Shown: positions 12,510-22,867 of the stretch, one piece after another
Position numbering within the stretch: the stretch's first letter is position 1
How the letters are laid out: each line of letters starts with the position of its first letter
Assembly: GCF_963678635.1 (NCBI RefSeq)
Contig: NC_087070.1
Coordinates: forward strand, 10,884,539-10,948,538
Direction of reading: 5' to 3'
From: Symsagittifera roscoffensis
Taxonomy: Eukaryota > Xenacoelomorpha > Acoela > Convolutidae
Length of the DNA: 64,000 nucleotides
Made by a program: the position numbers and the translations under genes
Notes under the pieces: generated by a model
What the model was told of the DNA's origin: nothing
Seen by the model: the letters and a program-made list of their open reading frames with translations, nothing else
Database searches by the model: none

Positions 12510-13440
12510 CTTTTGAAAATCACCCAAAAGATTGGAAATTCCCTCTCTACTGATGCTCCTAAGCTCGATTTTAAAATACTCGGCGACAGAGTTAATTTTA
12601 TCGACTTTCAACGTACTCGTTCGGAAAAAATTGCACGAATTGTTCAAGGCAATGGTAATTTGTTTTGAACGCATGCTACTGAGGGGGAAAAACAGAAACT
12701 TGCCATATTTTGGTAACAATCCTTTCTGAATGTACACTGTCTCTATATAGTAAAAAAAATATATCAAATAACACTGCAGCTTTTGTCCATAAAACCTTCA
12801 AAGAGACCAAGTTTTCACTCGGTAAGGATGTCAATAATTATCGATTAGCTTTTCAAGAATATCATTATGAAGAAAATTTATCAGCTACTGACGGAAGGGG
12901 AAGGAGAGCTGAGGGTTTTACTGAGCGTAAAGCTCTCGTTTCGGCCTCGAACGAGTTGAAGCTCTTGGGTAAAATAGCGCGCGATTTCTTGTCGTGTGAC
13001 AAGCACGTACCCTGTATTGGATTAATTGTGGAAGTCTACCCTTGTGGAAGTTCTCCTAACAATTTTGTTGGCATATCTGACGATGCAGCTAGACACTGCA
13101 TTGCTCAAATAATCTAAACTCATATCTATGTCAAAGAAACTGTGACTGATTCTATTCTCTCATCGTAGAAAGAAAAAACATTGTTGAAGAACCCGGCCGT
13201 TTATAATTACTTTGAAGTAGTGCCAAAAACTTTTCGCTCAACTGCAATTGTACAAAGCTGGCAACAAGGGGATGTTTTCCCGAAAGAACCTGTTCGAAGA
13301 ATGATAGTAGCAATGGGCATAAAGAAGCCTAACAGGGTCCTAGCAGGACACATCTTTTTCATTACCAGAATTATGGGTTGGCTGAGATCATTCTGAACTT
13401 AAACTGCCTATCAGTAGCCGGAACTCAAATCTCAACAACA
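12510..13440 (+). pseudogene. Polinton capsid-like protein (F54H12.2-type), degraded
   Basis: The reading changes frame at least three times. Starting at 12510 the frame gives TDAPKLDFKILGDRVNFIDF, resembling the N-terminal strand region of this family. The next block (12710-13117, 135 codons) carries NNTAAFVHKTFKET, YHYEE, GFTERKALV and LLGKIARDFLSCDK. The third (13181-13396) carries YFEVVPKTF and PVRRMIVAMG, and a last shift gives FHYQNYGLAEIILNL. Order and spacing match the proteins annotated in animals as F54H12.2-like, which are thought to be virion-type proteins of Polintons. Clear stops separate the blocks, so the gene is dead. Which capsid role the family plays is not decided by this sequence. 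Confidence 0.65.
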
Positions 13441-13724
13441 GGTAATGATAGAGCGAAGCTCTTGAGTTTGTGTTGAAAACTAGACATGGAATAAGTCTCG
13501 CTATTTATGATGGTCTCGTTTTCTTTTATGATTTTTCTTCTCTCCTCTACTCAGGAGGCTTCACACAATTCTGAATTGACCAATTGCTTTTTCCCAGTTG
13601 AACTCAAATTTGAAGTTGGTCTCGCTAATAACCTCATTTGTTTTTTATGGGAGAGGGTGCATCAACAGTTTTGTGCGTTCAGATAGAAAAGTTACCAAAA
13701 ACACTCTATTGACCTGAGCTAGCC

Positions 13725-14050
13725 ATGAATAACTTTCAAATAATGGAATTTATTAACCGTTGTAAATGTTTGAATAATCGCCTTAGAGGTATTTTTCCGG
13801 CAGATTTTACATGCATGCTTTTCAGTATTGAAAAACGACGATCTGTTCATGATTATGAATGCATCACCCTCGTATCAACCTGGAACCTATTGGTTGCTTT
13901 TTGCTCAAGCTGGAGGGCAGGTACTCTTCGCAGATTCTTTACGTAAAAAGTTATATGACTATCCCTTCGTGTAAAAGAAAATGCGACAAACTTATGCGGA
14001 CTTCAATGTGTTTATGTTGCTCATGTTAAAATTTTGAGTAGATTTCAATT
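13725..14050 (+). pseudogene. Polinton adenovirus-type cysteine protease, inactive
   Basis: The ATG at 13725 opens a frame with RLRGIFPADF, the usual N-terminal signature of this protease. A shift of frame is needed to read FMIMNASPSYQPGTYWLLF and then VLFADSL. A shift back gives NLCGLQCVYVAHV (Cys codon 14007-14009). In the family the triad is His (in GTHW), Asp (in FDS) and Cys (in CGxxC). Here the His codon is TAT at 13888-13890 (Tyr), while Asp and Cys remain. The protein normally matures virion proteins. The frameshifts and the lost His make this a relic. It directly follows the capsid-like gene, as expected for a morphogenesis cluster. Confidence 0.72.
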
Positions 14051-16720
14051 TCTGATTATTCTTTGATATGATTTGCCAAACACATTTTTTCTAAACTTTT
14101 GTATTTATGCTTTTGTGAGTTTTATAGTTTCGTTTTTTTTTTTCTGAATTTCATTTAAATAACCACAGTTTTTGTTTTTTTTACAAGTTTAAGAGAACCG
14201 TGAAAAATTTCATTTCATTACTTCGAAGTATTGAGACATATCCATGCAATTTAATCGGTAATAGAAAGTTTGGCGTTGCTTGTCGCTACACTCCTCGGGA
14301 ACGCCTCCAGTTGGTGTAATAACAGTTTTTTATACAAGAGAACAAAATACAAACAATATTTTAAATTTGAATTTTTCTCCATGATAAATTTCCCATGCAA
14401 AGTATTTCAATTATTTTCCACTCAACCATACCCACTTAAATTAATGTTATTTCTTCTTAAAATCTCAGCAACATTTTCAACATTCAAAGTATCAGTGTAG
14501 CGTTCAATTGTTACGTTAGTAATCGGGTCATTTAAAATTTGTCTGTGAAACGAAGCAATCTCGAGGCAATCATCTGCGAAGTGGAACACCCCTAACATAT
14601 TGATTGGTGATATAATTATATTTCACAGTTATTTTGCTTTTCTCCATCAGAGGGCCAGTCAATTGAGACTTGGACCAATTAAAAAGTCTCAGTTGAATTT
14701 AGTTGAAAGCACGGTGAGGGCTGTTGAGTTCATCTTGTATAGTAAATCAGTAAACTTAGTAAATCAGTATCGTGGAAACGACCAGCAGATGATAAGGCTT
14801 ATCACTGTCAAACAATTGAAGACAAAATTCAATCAATTCGAATGGAAGGATGTCGCAAAAGTTGCTTTTCGAGCGCAGTTAAAGATGTTGTATCCATGTT
14901 TCAGACTGTAAATTTTATCATTTATTACGAAGCTGTTTAAAAAAATTGGAGGTTAGCTCATACATTGCTTCAACCATTGCATTGAAAGTTTAAATTAACG
15001 AGATAATAATGTTGAACAAAACGAGAGTTATCATTGTTTTCTTTTTCGCATTCTTTTTTTTCCAAGCATCATGAATCTTTAGATTTGTTTTGCTTTTTTC
15101 TGAGTTTTTCATTTACATCGCAATTTTTTCCTTTCGTCAATTTTGTTGATTTTTCATAGAATTATCCATCAAAGACTCGATTTCTCCAGTTGACAAGGTT
15201 ACTCCTTGTCGATAATTTAAAATATTCTTTGTACAATCCGATAGTTATATAAGTATTGGTCTGTTTTTTTACCGATTCTATCTTAACGTTTATCATTCGA
15301 TGGTATATCTTGAAATTATAGCAAAAATCAACGATCGTTTCAAGGGAAGAGTACACAACAATTGAATAACAACCAACTAGTTTTTAGCGCAAAACGTTGA
15401 ACAATGACCGATCACAGTATAAGAGACAGATCATGCGATCTCAAATTTGAAATGTATGAGAAAACTTTACGAGCGCCTTAAGCAACATTGATAAAAATTA
15501 ATCACCAAAAAATTATTGTATTTAACGATAAACCACGTTTTATGAATGTTTTAAATAGCTTATTCTCCGAGTATACTTTTAAAAAATCTAATTTTCATGA
15601 CTGTTAAATAAATGACTTATTAATCACAAAACGAAATTTCAACAGAATGACAAAAAATGTCTAACAAACTAACGTAGAACTGGGCGCTTTCGCCCATAGC
15701 CTCTAAAAGATTGCTTTCACATAAAACTAGTAAAATGGGATTTTCACATGCTATCTCAACATGAACTCAGGCGTCTTGCGTAAAAGAAAAAAGAAGCTTG
15801 ATAGTTTCACCTAGAAAAATATAATCTTTGACCTTAATGAGCTATGCAAACCGTTTCCTGATCTCATCCTCTTTCAAAAACCTTTCAGAATCTTCTTTCT
15901 CTCAATGTGAGTTCGGTGTTACCGTCATTTTAGTTCAACAAAAACTTAAAACATCTTCAGGTTATGACTAGTCGTCTACAAAAAAAATCAGTGTCCGATC
16001 AAAAGACAAAAATTATCTACCAATGGTACAGGCGAGAATTTATAAAGGTCATCAATCAGGAGAGAGAAAGCCTCTCCGTCTAGAACAGATCCGTTCAATG
16101 ACAAAACGAACGGCAATCAGTTAAAGGAATGGACAACAAAATAATACATACTGCTACCGAAATACCTCCTGGATCATATCGATCTATTTCAACAGACTCG
16201 AAAACGAACGTTTAATGGTTGCACTATCAACGAGAGCTAAGCGGCATTAGAGAAGAATCCAGAACAATCATTTTCCTTCTTTAATCCTGGATTTCATCGA
16301 CACAGAGTGCGGAGAGCATTGATCTAGTGATTCCATATCTCATTTAAGGAACCACGCATAATGCAGCTTGTTATGCTCAAAAAACGCAAACTACACTTCC
16401 AGAGTTCTAATGACTTAAACAGAAAAACTAGGTTTTAGAAGTGTTTTTAAATGAGGTGATGCACTTAAACCAGTTGATGCATTTGAACGAGGTGATGAGA
16501 CATATAGTGCTTAGACTTGAAATAAACACTGTTTTTCGAAAGAGCAGTACTTGTTGTCAAGTTCACAGCGAAGTGTAACTCTAGGTAATGGCTTCTTTTT
16601 GTCTCTACTCGTAAAACGCTTAATTTAAAGAGCTATTCACTTCTCGTTTCTGCTTCCTCAGAACGAGTCTTAATTCAATCTTAAGAGTTTTCTGAATTAC
16701 TTTAGTAGCTTCAACACAAA
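14051..16720. other. Polinton interior, eroded coding-like blocks without identified genes
   Basis: Two plus-strand blocks look like former coding sequence: 14600-14911 (103 codons, with RASQLRLGPIKKSQLNLVES and a basic C-terminal half) and 15966-16180 (beginning MTSRLQKKSVSDQKT, then GMDNKIIHTATEIPPGSYRS after two stops). Neither resembles a family I recognise. A major capsid protein, packaging ATPase or integrase would be expected in such an element, but no Walker A motif or DDE pattern could be read on either strand. Confidence 0.3.
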
Positions 16721-16924
16721 ATGTCGAGCTCTACTTCTAACGCGACACCTGCTCCTTGCCCGCAGTGCGGAAAAAAACTGAGCTTTAAAAGGAAAATGAG
16801 AACCGTGAGCAAAAATATCACAAAAAACCTTCCTGCTCCTATTCCTCAAACTGTTTGCATTGAGTGTCTCGAATCATTCGAGAGATCGTCAGAAGCCCAA
16901 GAGCACGTTGAGTTGGCACATTAA
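16721..16924 (+). CDS. Small zinc-finger-like protein, 67 aa
   Basis: An intact short ORF starts at ATG 16721 in a good animal context (ACAAAATGT) and ends TAA at 16922. It contains two Cys pairs: CPQCGKK near residue 13, and a C2H2-like CIECLESFERSSEAQEHVELAH at the C-terminus (Cys-x2-Cys, 12 residues, His-x4-His). The region between is basic. It lies just upstream of the degraded DNA polymerase and may be a small regulatory or DNA-binding gene of the Polinton or the start of a longer decayed protein. The lack of stops in an otherwise decayed neighbourhood may be chance given its length. Confidence 0.5.
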   Translation: MSSSTSNATPAPCPQCGKKLSFKRKMRTVSKNITKNLPAPIPQTVCIECLESFERSSEAQEHVELAH

Positions 16925-17099
16925 TTGACTTCCAACAGTAATTGTTTCTAATGCCCTACAAAAATTCTCCTTGAGAAACGCTTTCAATAACATCTTCTGA
17001 AGAAGCATGTGATACCAGTTTGGGATGGTGTTGAGTGGATCTTCTCCAGCTGCGCCAACGGAAACCGCGTTCAGAGAGAAGTTTTGTCGACATGATCTC

Positions 17100-19510
17100 A
17101 AAGTCATGATGTAAAACAAGGAGGAAGTACACGCTCTCATAATTGAAAGGATCATTGAGGGTCCGAATAAAGTGCAATTCCATCTGGAAGCTGGGACGAT
17201 CAAAACTCCATCTGTGCAAGATGGGGATAAGGAAATTACGAAAGGATTATGCTCTTTCTAAACATTGAGACTTCACAGTGTACTTCGAGAGAATAGCTGG
17301 TGATCATAACTTGGAACCAATTGAAGTTATAGTCAACCAAGTTATTTATTTCTCTTCTCATGACAGTGGATAGTTGATTGATGGAATTGAAAAATTGCTA
17401 ACCCGTTTCACAGCCTTCTTCTTGAAAAGCAGGATCCTACACAGAGCTGCCTGATTCACTTAGCGCTGCTTTTCTTCCTGTCACAAAGATGATAACCGTT
17501 GCTTTGTTGCAGCATATCACAAGGTGAAGGAGCCGTTATCACAATTCCAGAACCGGGAATGATGACCACATAATGAACAATTTATCAGCTCGTTGGTACG
17601 TACCCAGAGTAGTCTATTCTGATTTGGAGTCACTGCTATCGCCAGAACATGGAACGCAACCTGGTTCGCAAAAATTTCGCACGCAAACAACTGAAATCCA
17701 TTATCCACGCGGCTACGTCTAGGCATTAATTGATTTTGGGCTTAAATTTTGTAAAATCTCAGACTGAAAGAGAACCGTCAGTCAATCGTGAACATCTGGA
17801 CCTTCTGCAGCGAATGATACGAGGAAGCATGTCTTTGGTTTAACCGCGCGGGTTTTTTTAGAGCAAACTACTAAAAAGACGACGACTTTTTGCTCCCAGA
17901 AGCATGAAGTTACATCCTCAATTTTGACTGAACCATTTGTTCAGGGGTATAAATTAAACAGTACTCTTTGCCATTAAACGTTTTTTCTTTTGGTTGAAAA
18001 AAGATTAGAAGACATAGTTCTCACCAGCGAAACCTCTAATTGGGGTTGTATAGTTGAAATCAAATTGACCATACCCGTAGAGTTTAATCACTTCTTTGCT
18101 GATTACCCTCTTGCCTCCTCTCTTGAAGTAGTGGACATCAATGCAATAGGAAACGAGCGAGTCGACATTATAGGAAATTTGGGAATTATCACACTGACAA
18201 AGGTGCCAAAACTTCTGCAGAGCCTGCATCCTAAGGATGATTATGTTTTGCAGTAATTTACGTTACAGCTGCTCCACGATCTGGGAACAGAAAAAACTTA
18301 CCTCGAAAAGATTTTTCAGTTCCGCCATAGTCAGTGGATTGTACCCTTTGTCGAACTGATCACCAGCCAACGATAGGCGCGGCAATTTCCGTGAGAACTA
18401 TTACAAGCTGATTGTTAAATCAGCATTCATTAAGACAACGGAGTCTAAGTTATGAAGAAAGAAGCTGGAAATTGTAAGCAATGAAAGGGGTTTTCTTCAA
18501 AAAAAACAGCTCTGAGCTCGATGAAGAGCTTTCATTTGATTGACGATCAGATAGCTACAGTCAACTTTCCAGAAACAAAAAAGTATGGGACAAACATATG
18601 ATAGCTGATGTGACCATCTTAGATCTCGCCAAGCGTTTCATCTTCAATTCCTTTATTAAAAAATGAAACCGGATCTAAATTTGGAACTACTGCACTCCAA
18701 CACGTATAGTTTTTTTTATATCTTAAAAAATGATGACGTTTACAGAGACTTACAGAAAAACAAAAGCGGATTGCGACTTCTCATTTTTTGATGAGGAGAA
18801 AAACATGTTCGACGATACATACAAGAAACTTGTGTTGAAGTTAAAAGACAAGACATGTGGGTAGTCGATCAAAAATTTCCACGCCCTAAATCCGAAATTC
18901 GAATCGGTCGTCCTTGATGGTGATTTAAAACGCCAACTTACATCACCCTTCCATCCCAATTCCCCTTATTTTAGAGAAAATAACTACCAGCACAAGCAGC
19001 ACCAGCACAACTAACCTCCCTTCATCTCCCGTAACTTGTTGTAAAAAGTTACGGGCATTTAGTTTTTGCAGGCATTATCATACAACTTTGCCCAAACGTT
19101 GATTTATCTGAATGTATATTGCCTCTCAATTTTTCTTTTTAATGAAAAAGGGTGTTCAGCTCGTTGAAAAATCGAAAAAATTTTTTTTTTCGTATAATCC
19201 AAGTTGTTTAAGAAGAAATGTAACTATCCCCTGCCTTGTAGAAAAGAAAAGCAATTTTACTTCTGCCTAGAAAGCAATCAAAAAGTGAAGGCTAAAGGAA
19301 TAAAACGGACTGCGCTGAGCGAAATGGCGCTCCAATTATTCAGGAACACATTATTCACTGGAAAAATAGCGAGAGTGTACAGTTAGAGTTTCGAAAGGTC
19401 ACACTAACATGACAGTGAAACAAAACAAACTTGCATCATCACCATTCAATTCAAAACGTTTTCTCCTTTTCGACGGAATTTTCTCCAGAAGTCGGCCAAA
19501 TAAAATGCAA
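17100..19510 (+). pseudogene. polB: Polinton protein-primed family B DNA polymerase, inactive
   Basis: Motifs of the DNA_pol_B_2 family occur in the right order across several frames. Exo I reads RVVYSDLESLL (17611-17635, Asp and Glu present). The segment LQRMIRGSMSLV (about 17805-17840) matches the conserved IRGG.S region. Motif A, SYILNFD, is at 17908-17928. TIPVEFNHFFADYPLA lies near 18070-18110 and FQFRHSQWIVPFVELI near 18310-18367. Motif B, YYKLIVKSAFIKT, is near 18390-18440. Motif C should read DTDS but is NTYS at 18699-18710, so both catalytic Asp are lost. LKDKTCG with IKNFHALNPKF follows at about 18840-18900, then KVKAKGIKRT (about 19285) and NKLASSPFNSKRFLLFDG (about 19424-19478). 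Stops include TAA at 18254-18256. About 240 bp at 18960-19204 have no counterpart in the family and may be an insertion. Confidence 0.8.
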
Positions 19511-19745
19511 TTCTAGAAGACATTTACATGGACACTGGTTGAGCAAATTCATACAATGAAGCTGATAATAATCTGCCCGAACACTAGTTTCCGGAATAGG
19601 GATCTCTACAGCTTTCATACTCAGAAACAGTTGTGCGAGAAGAAGAAGCTTCTAGTAGCCGAGTCCCTGAACATCCCCTCTAAAAATAACCCGTTTTTTT
19701 TCTATCGGAAGCTTCGAAAAATGAACATCTAAAAACACAAAACAG
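19511..19745. other. Spacer between the Polinton polymerase and the LTR
   Basis: No gene or repeat was recognised. The Polinton right terminus should lie here or have been cut by the LTR element insertion, but no inverted-repeat partner could be found near 11 kb. Confidence 0.35.
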
Positions 19746-20667
19746 TGTGTTATTCGACCAGAATGGATCAAAATGCAGATTCAGCAAATTCGAAATTTTA
19801 GCAGTGAACCTTCCGAATTGGCAATTTTGAAGGAATAAGAGCGTTATTAGAACGATTGGCCAAAAGGTGAGGGCTAGAATATTCTAGTATTTTAAAATTT
19901 TAAGAATTCGAATTATGACGTCATATTTCTGAGAAACGTCAGAAACGTGCATTTTGGCAGAAAAGTCGAAGAAAGACACAACAACGATAGTTGCGATGAC
20001 GACAACAACGAGATAATTGAGAATCAGAATCAGAGAAAAGCAGAAGTAGCAGAGACCGCTCCAAGTTGCAACTATTGTGTCGCTACAATAGTTGCAAGGC
20101 AGGTTGCTAACAACAGAAGGGGTGGAAACCAGCCTTCCGGGTTACAGAGAAATCAAGCTTAACGTGCTTGATTCAGTGGATTCGAGAATCCGGAGGGGTT
20201 TGGGGACTGAAACTTTTATCATCTTATATGAATTTTTAGCTTCTCTGTCATGTCTTGATTTGAATTTGATCAACATCTGAATTCATTCTACTAAGTTGAG
20301 AAGCTAGGAGTTGGGGGAAAGTATTGATCCATCTTCGATGGAGATGATGATTTTATCTACTGAACAAAAACAATAATAATTCAATAAGTAGTAGTAGCCC
20401 TGTTTTTAGTAGTGACCTCGTGGTCTGGGGATACTGAGACCCAGCCATGAGCTCACTATTTCAGCATGTAATTAAGTTAATTTGAGTGTTTTGACCGAAG
20501 CCGAAAGCAGTAATGTTTTTTGTCGACCCGATGTTAGAAAGACCACCGAAAGAACTGGCTTGGTAGAGACGGTTAAAAGCATGTAAAGCTCTGTTTAGAC
20601 GTTAGCCAGTCGTCTTAAGACTTAGTTTTATTTTCCGTCGATATGTATCTTCCGGGCGAATGTTACA
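19746..20667 (+). repeat. 5' LTR of the giant element
   Basis: The sequence begins TGTGTTATTCGACC and ends GCGAATGTTACA, matching the start (TGTGACATTCGACC at 39377) and end of the 3' LTR. This gives the canonical TG...CA termini. It is about 350 bp shorter than the 3' LTR, because the segment between the ATTTCTG at about 39572 and the GAGAACCGTC at about 39919 of the 3' LTR is absent here. It contains one copy of the foldable CCTTCC...GGAGGG module (20133-20197). Confidence 0.88.
20133..20197 (+). other. RNA-structure module in the 5' LTR (three-way junction)
   Basis: The outer stem is CCTTCC (20133-20138) with GGAGGG (20192-20197). Hairpin 1 is ATCAAGC (20152-20158) with GCTTGAT (20166-20172) and loop TTAACGT. 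Hairpin 2 is GGATTC (20178-20183) with GAATCC (20186-20191), with at least the last pair open in practice. Equivalent modules sit at 40121-40185 and 43827-43891 in the 3' LTR copies. Confidence 0.6.
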
Positions 20668-20679
20668 TACATGTTTTTA

Positions 20680-20697
20680 TGGCGCTCCTGGGTGTTA
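20680..20697 (+). other. Candidate primer-binding site
   Basis: TGGCGCTCCTGGGTGTTA starts 12 bases after the 5' LTR. PBSs begin with TGG, complementary to tRNA CCA ends. I cannot name the tRNA. The sequence after both 3' LTR copies lacks it, as expected for an internal sequence. The 12-base offset is longer than usual, so this is tentative. Confidence 0.35.
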
Positions 20698-20820
20698 TTC
20701 TTTTTTAACATCATGACCGGCAGAACCATTGACGAGCACTCCGCGCCGAGCGGATGCTCTCATTAACGCCATTAATGGGCCAAAACCGCCGGGGTGGAAG
20801 GGTAGTTCGGAACGCGGAAG

Positions 20821-20885
20821 CCTTCCGGATTACCGTGAATAGCTTTTTAACCTAGTTAGGACCGAAAATTCACGAAACAGGAAGG
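20821..20885 (+). other. RNA-structure module in the leader
   Basis: Outer stem CCTTCC (20821-20826) with GGAAGG (20880-20885) encloses a perfect 7-bp stem CGTGAAT (20834-20840) with ATTCACG (20868-20874). A small CCTA/TAGG hairpin lies inside. The overall span of 65 bases equals that of the LTR module although the inner sequence is unrelated. Confidence 0.5.
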
Positions 20886-21427
20886 GTGGGGGATTCGAGG
20901 TCCCGTCGTTCCCTGAGAGGTTTGTGACCAAAAGCACTTAAAGATATATATAAAACCAAACAAAAAGTAGTATAGTACCCAAGAAAAACAAAAAAAAATA
21001 AAAAAAATAACCGAAAAAAAAACAAAAACAGTAAGAAAGTAAAAAATCAGTAGAAATCATCCCCCCAGACAAGATGTGATCCAACCCTCCCGTTTGTTGT
21101 TGATAGATATTACAGGCATTTATATCACTCAGAATTGTTACGATCAAATTTGTAGCCCGTTTGTGAGGCTTGTACTATAGGGTTATTTGAGCATTTAAGC
21201 ACGTTAATGATAAATTGCGCTCAATCCGGAAGGGTCAGCTGATTTGCGCTCAATTCGCAAGGGTTTTGGGAGAAGACTGATCCGGCAAGCAGTACAAGGA
21301 GCAACAAGAAGAGGCTCAAGGACAACAACAATCGACTGTTGGGTATCGTTAACAAGTTTTGTATCCCTTTTAGTACAAAAAGTAAGATAGCAATCTGTGG
21401 GGGGCTCGACAGTGCTGCACTGTAGTG

Positions 21428-21495
21428 ACCCTTCACCGAACTGCGAATATCCGAGTTAAGCTCCTTAATTCGGATATTAAACAAACCCGGAGGGG
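21428..21495 (+). other. RNA-structure module with long hairpin
   Basis: ACCCTTC (21428-21434) pairs with GAGGGGT (21490-21496, one G-U). Inside, AATATCCGAGTTAAG (21446-21460) pairs with CTTAATTCGGATATT (21464-21478) across a three-base loop, 15 bp with one G-U pair. This is the strongest single hairpin in the leader. Confidence 0.6.
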
Positions 21496-21905
21496 TATAG
21501 TATTACTAATATTATTACTTATGTAGCCTATATTAATACTCTAATACCGTTTTTCAGTGAAAAACACAGAAAGCAGACCGGTTCTTAGGGTCAAAATAGC
21601 GATATTTTGATTCCCCCACAAGTCGCGATTTTTGAGATATCGATATTTTCTGAAACGAAAAAAAGCGCCAAAGTAGTGTGTTACATCGTAACTGCACTAC
21701 CATAATATATTGAACCGGTTAAGTTTAGTTCGAAAGTGGTTGGAACTATTTTGGAACCAAAAACCGCTTTTTCGTGATTTTTGAGAAGACGAAACACTAT
21801 AAATTCAGAAAATTTTCTGAAATTTTTGAGTTAGAACAGTAAAAATAGTTATTCGGACAAGGTCCACTAGTGAATCTACAAGTTTTAAAACCCGCTTCCC
21901 GAAAG

Positions 21906-21970
21906 CCTTCCGGGTTGCAGAGAAATCGAACTTAACGTGTTTGATTTGGTGGATTCATCAATCTGGAGGG
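21906..21970 (+). other. Diverged internal copy of the LTR structure module
   Basis: The same architecture and the same 65-base span as 20133-20197. Hairpin 1 is ATCGAAC/GTTTGAT with the loop TTAACGT unchanged: one pair has changed from G-C to A-T on both sides and one from A-T to G-T. Hairpin 2 is GGATT/AATCT and the outer stem CCTTCC/GGAGGG is unchanged. Substitutions that keep pairing point to selection on the fold. Confidence 0.6.
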
Positions 21971-22483
21971 GTACAGGTAGCATAGTTTTTCGCAAATTTT
22001 TTCAACTAAAGCGTTTTAGATCGGGTCTTTTGCATTGAACTAGAAGCGTATAGGCCTTCTGAGCTCGGATCAAAAATTTTTAGGTCGAAAGGAACGGAAC
22101 TGCGGAAAAAGTTAGGCGGAACCTATAAGAGAGAAATTTCTTGACTTTACAAAAAAGACGTTTTGGTTATTAGCTTTGGAACTACTGGGCATATTCAGGT
22201 GATCTTGGTACCAATAGATCACCAATTAGCTGAGCTTACTGATAGGGACAAAAGTTTGTAGGAAAAGTAAGCGTGAAATTTTTTTTTTGAGATTGTTTTT
22301 AGCAAATTCACAAATTTGGAGGGTAGACCCTTCACGTTTTATAATTTTTTTTAGAAAAGCCCTTACACCCCTACCATAAGGTAAAAGCGGTTGAATAAAG
22401 TAACTTTAAGCCGTTCTAGACGAAAAAGGAAGGCTAAAGGCACAGAAAAACCTTAATCGAACCGAAGTTAGGCTAGCGATAAG

Positions 22484-22613
22484 ACCCTTCACCGTTAGCG
22501 TGAATTGTCAAATAAGAGGCTTAAATTCAATCTGGAAGGGTCTAGGAAAGCAGTACATAACCTTCCTAGTTAATTGAAAAAGCAAAATTGCATCGGAGAA
22601 CGTATCCGGAGGG
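22484..22613 (+). other. Two further outer-stem modules in the leader
   Basis: ACCCTTC (22484-22490) pairs perfectly with GAAGGGT (22535-22541) around a TGAATT/AATTCA inner stem. CCTTCC (22561-22566) pairs with GGAGGG (22608-22613) around weaker CGGA/TCCG and GCAA/TTGC words. Confidence 0.4.
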
Positions 22614-22670
22614 GTATAGGTTGAAAGAAGGAAAACTCCGAAAAGCTACCAACACAGACCAGAGGGCTCC

Positions 22671-22867
22671 CAATCCGGAGGGGTCATATGTTTACTAATT
22701 CGGAGGGGTCCCAATCCGGAGGGGTCTTATATTTACTAATTCGGAAGGGTCCCAATCCGGAGGCATCTAAATTTTGTTAGTCCGGAAGGGTCATATTTTT
22801 TCCCAATCCGGAGGGGTCTAAATTTTGCTAGTACGGAAGGGTCCTATTTTTGCCAATCCGGAGGGGC
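22671..22867 (+). repeat. Array of nine CCGGAGGGGT-like motifs
   Basis: CAATCCGGAGGGGTC and TAATTCGGAAGGGTC-type words alternate at about 22676, 22701, 22716, 22742, 22756, 22781, 22808, 22832 and 22858. They are separated by T-rich spacers (ATATTTACTAAT, TAAATTTTG). They match the 3' half of the stem modules but have no CCTTCC partners nearby. They could pair with the upstream halves or be protein-binding sites. Confidence 0.75.

Larger units (their letters stand above)
11300..19510 (+). mobile_element. Decayed Polinton/Maverick DNA transposon
   Basis: Three genes of the Polinton core set can be read on the plus strand in a plausible order: a capsid-like protein (12510-13440), an adenovirus-type cysteine protease (13725-14050) and a protein-primed DNA polymerase B (about 17100-19510). 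All are broken by stops and frameshifts, and catalytic residues of the protease and polymerase are substituted. Integrase, ATPase and the major capsid protein were not found, and the termini are undefined. The right side is followed closely by the LTR of the giant retroelement (19746), which inserted next to or into the Polinton. Family membership follows from motifs recalled from knowledge of the families. Confidence 0.75.
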
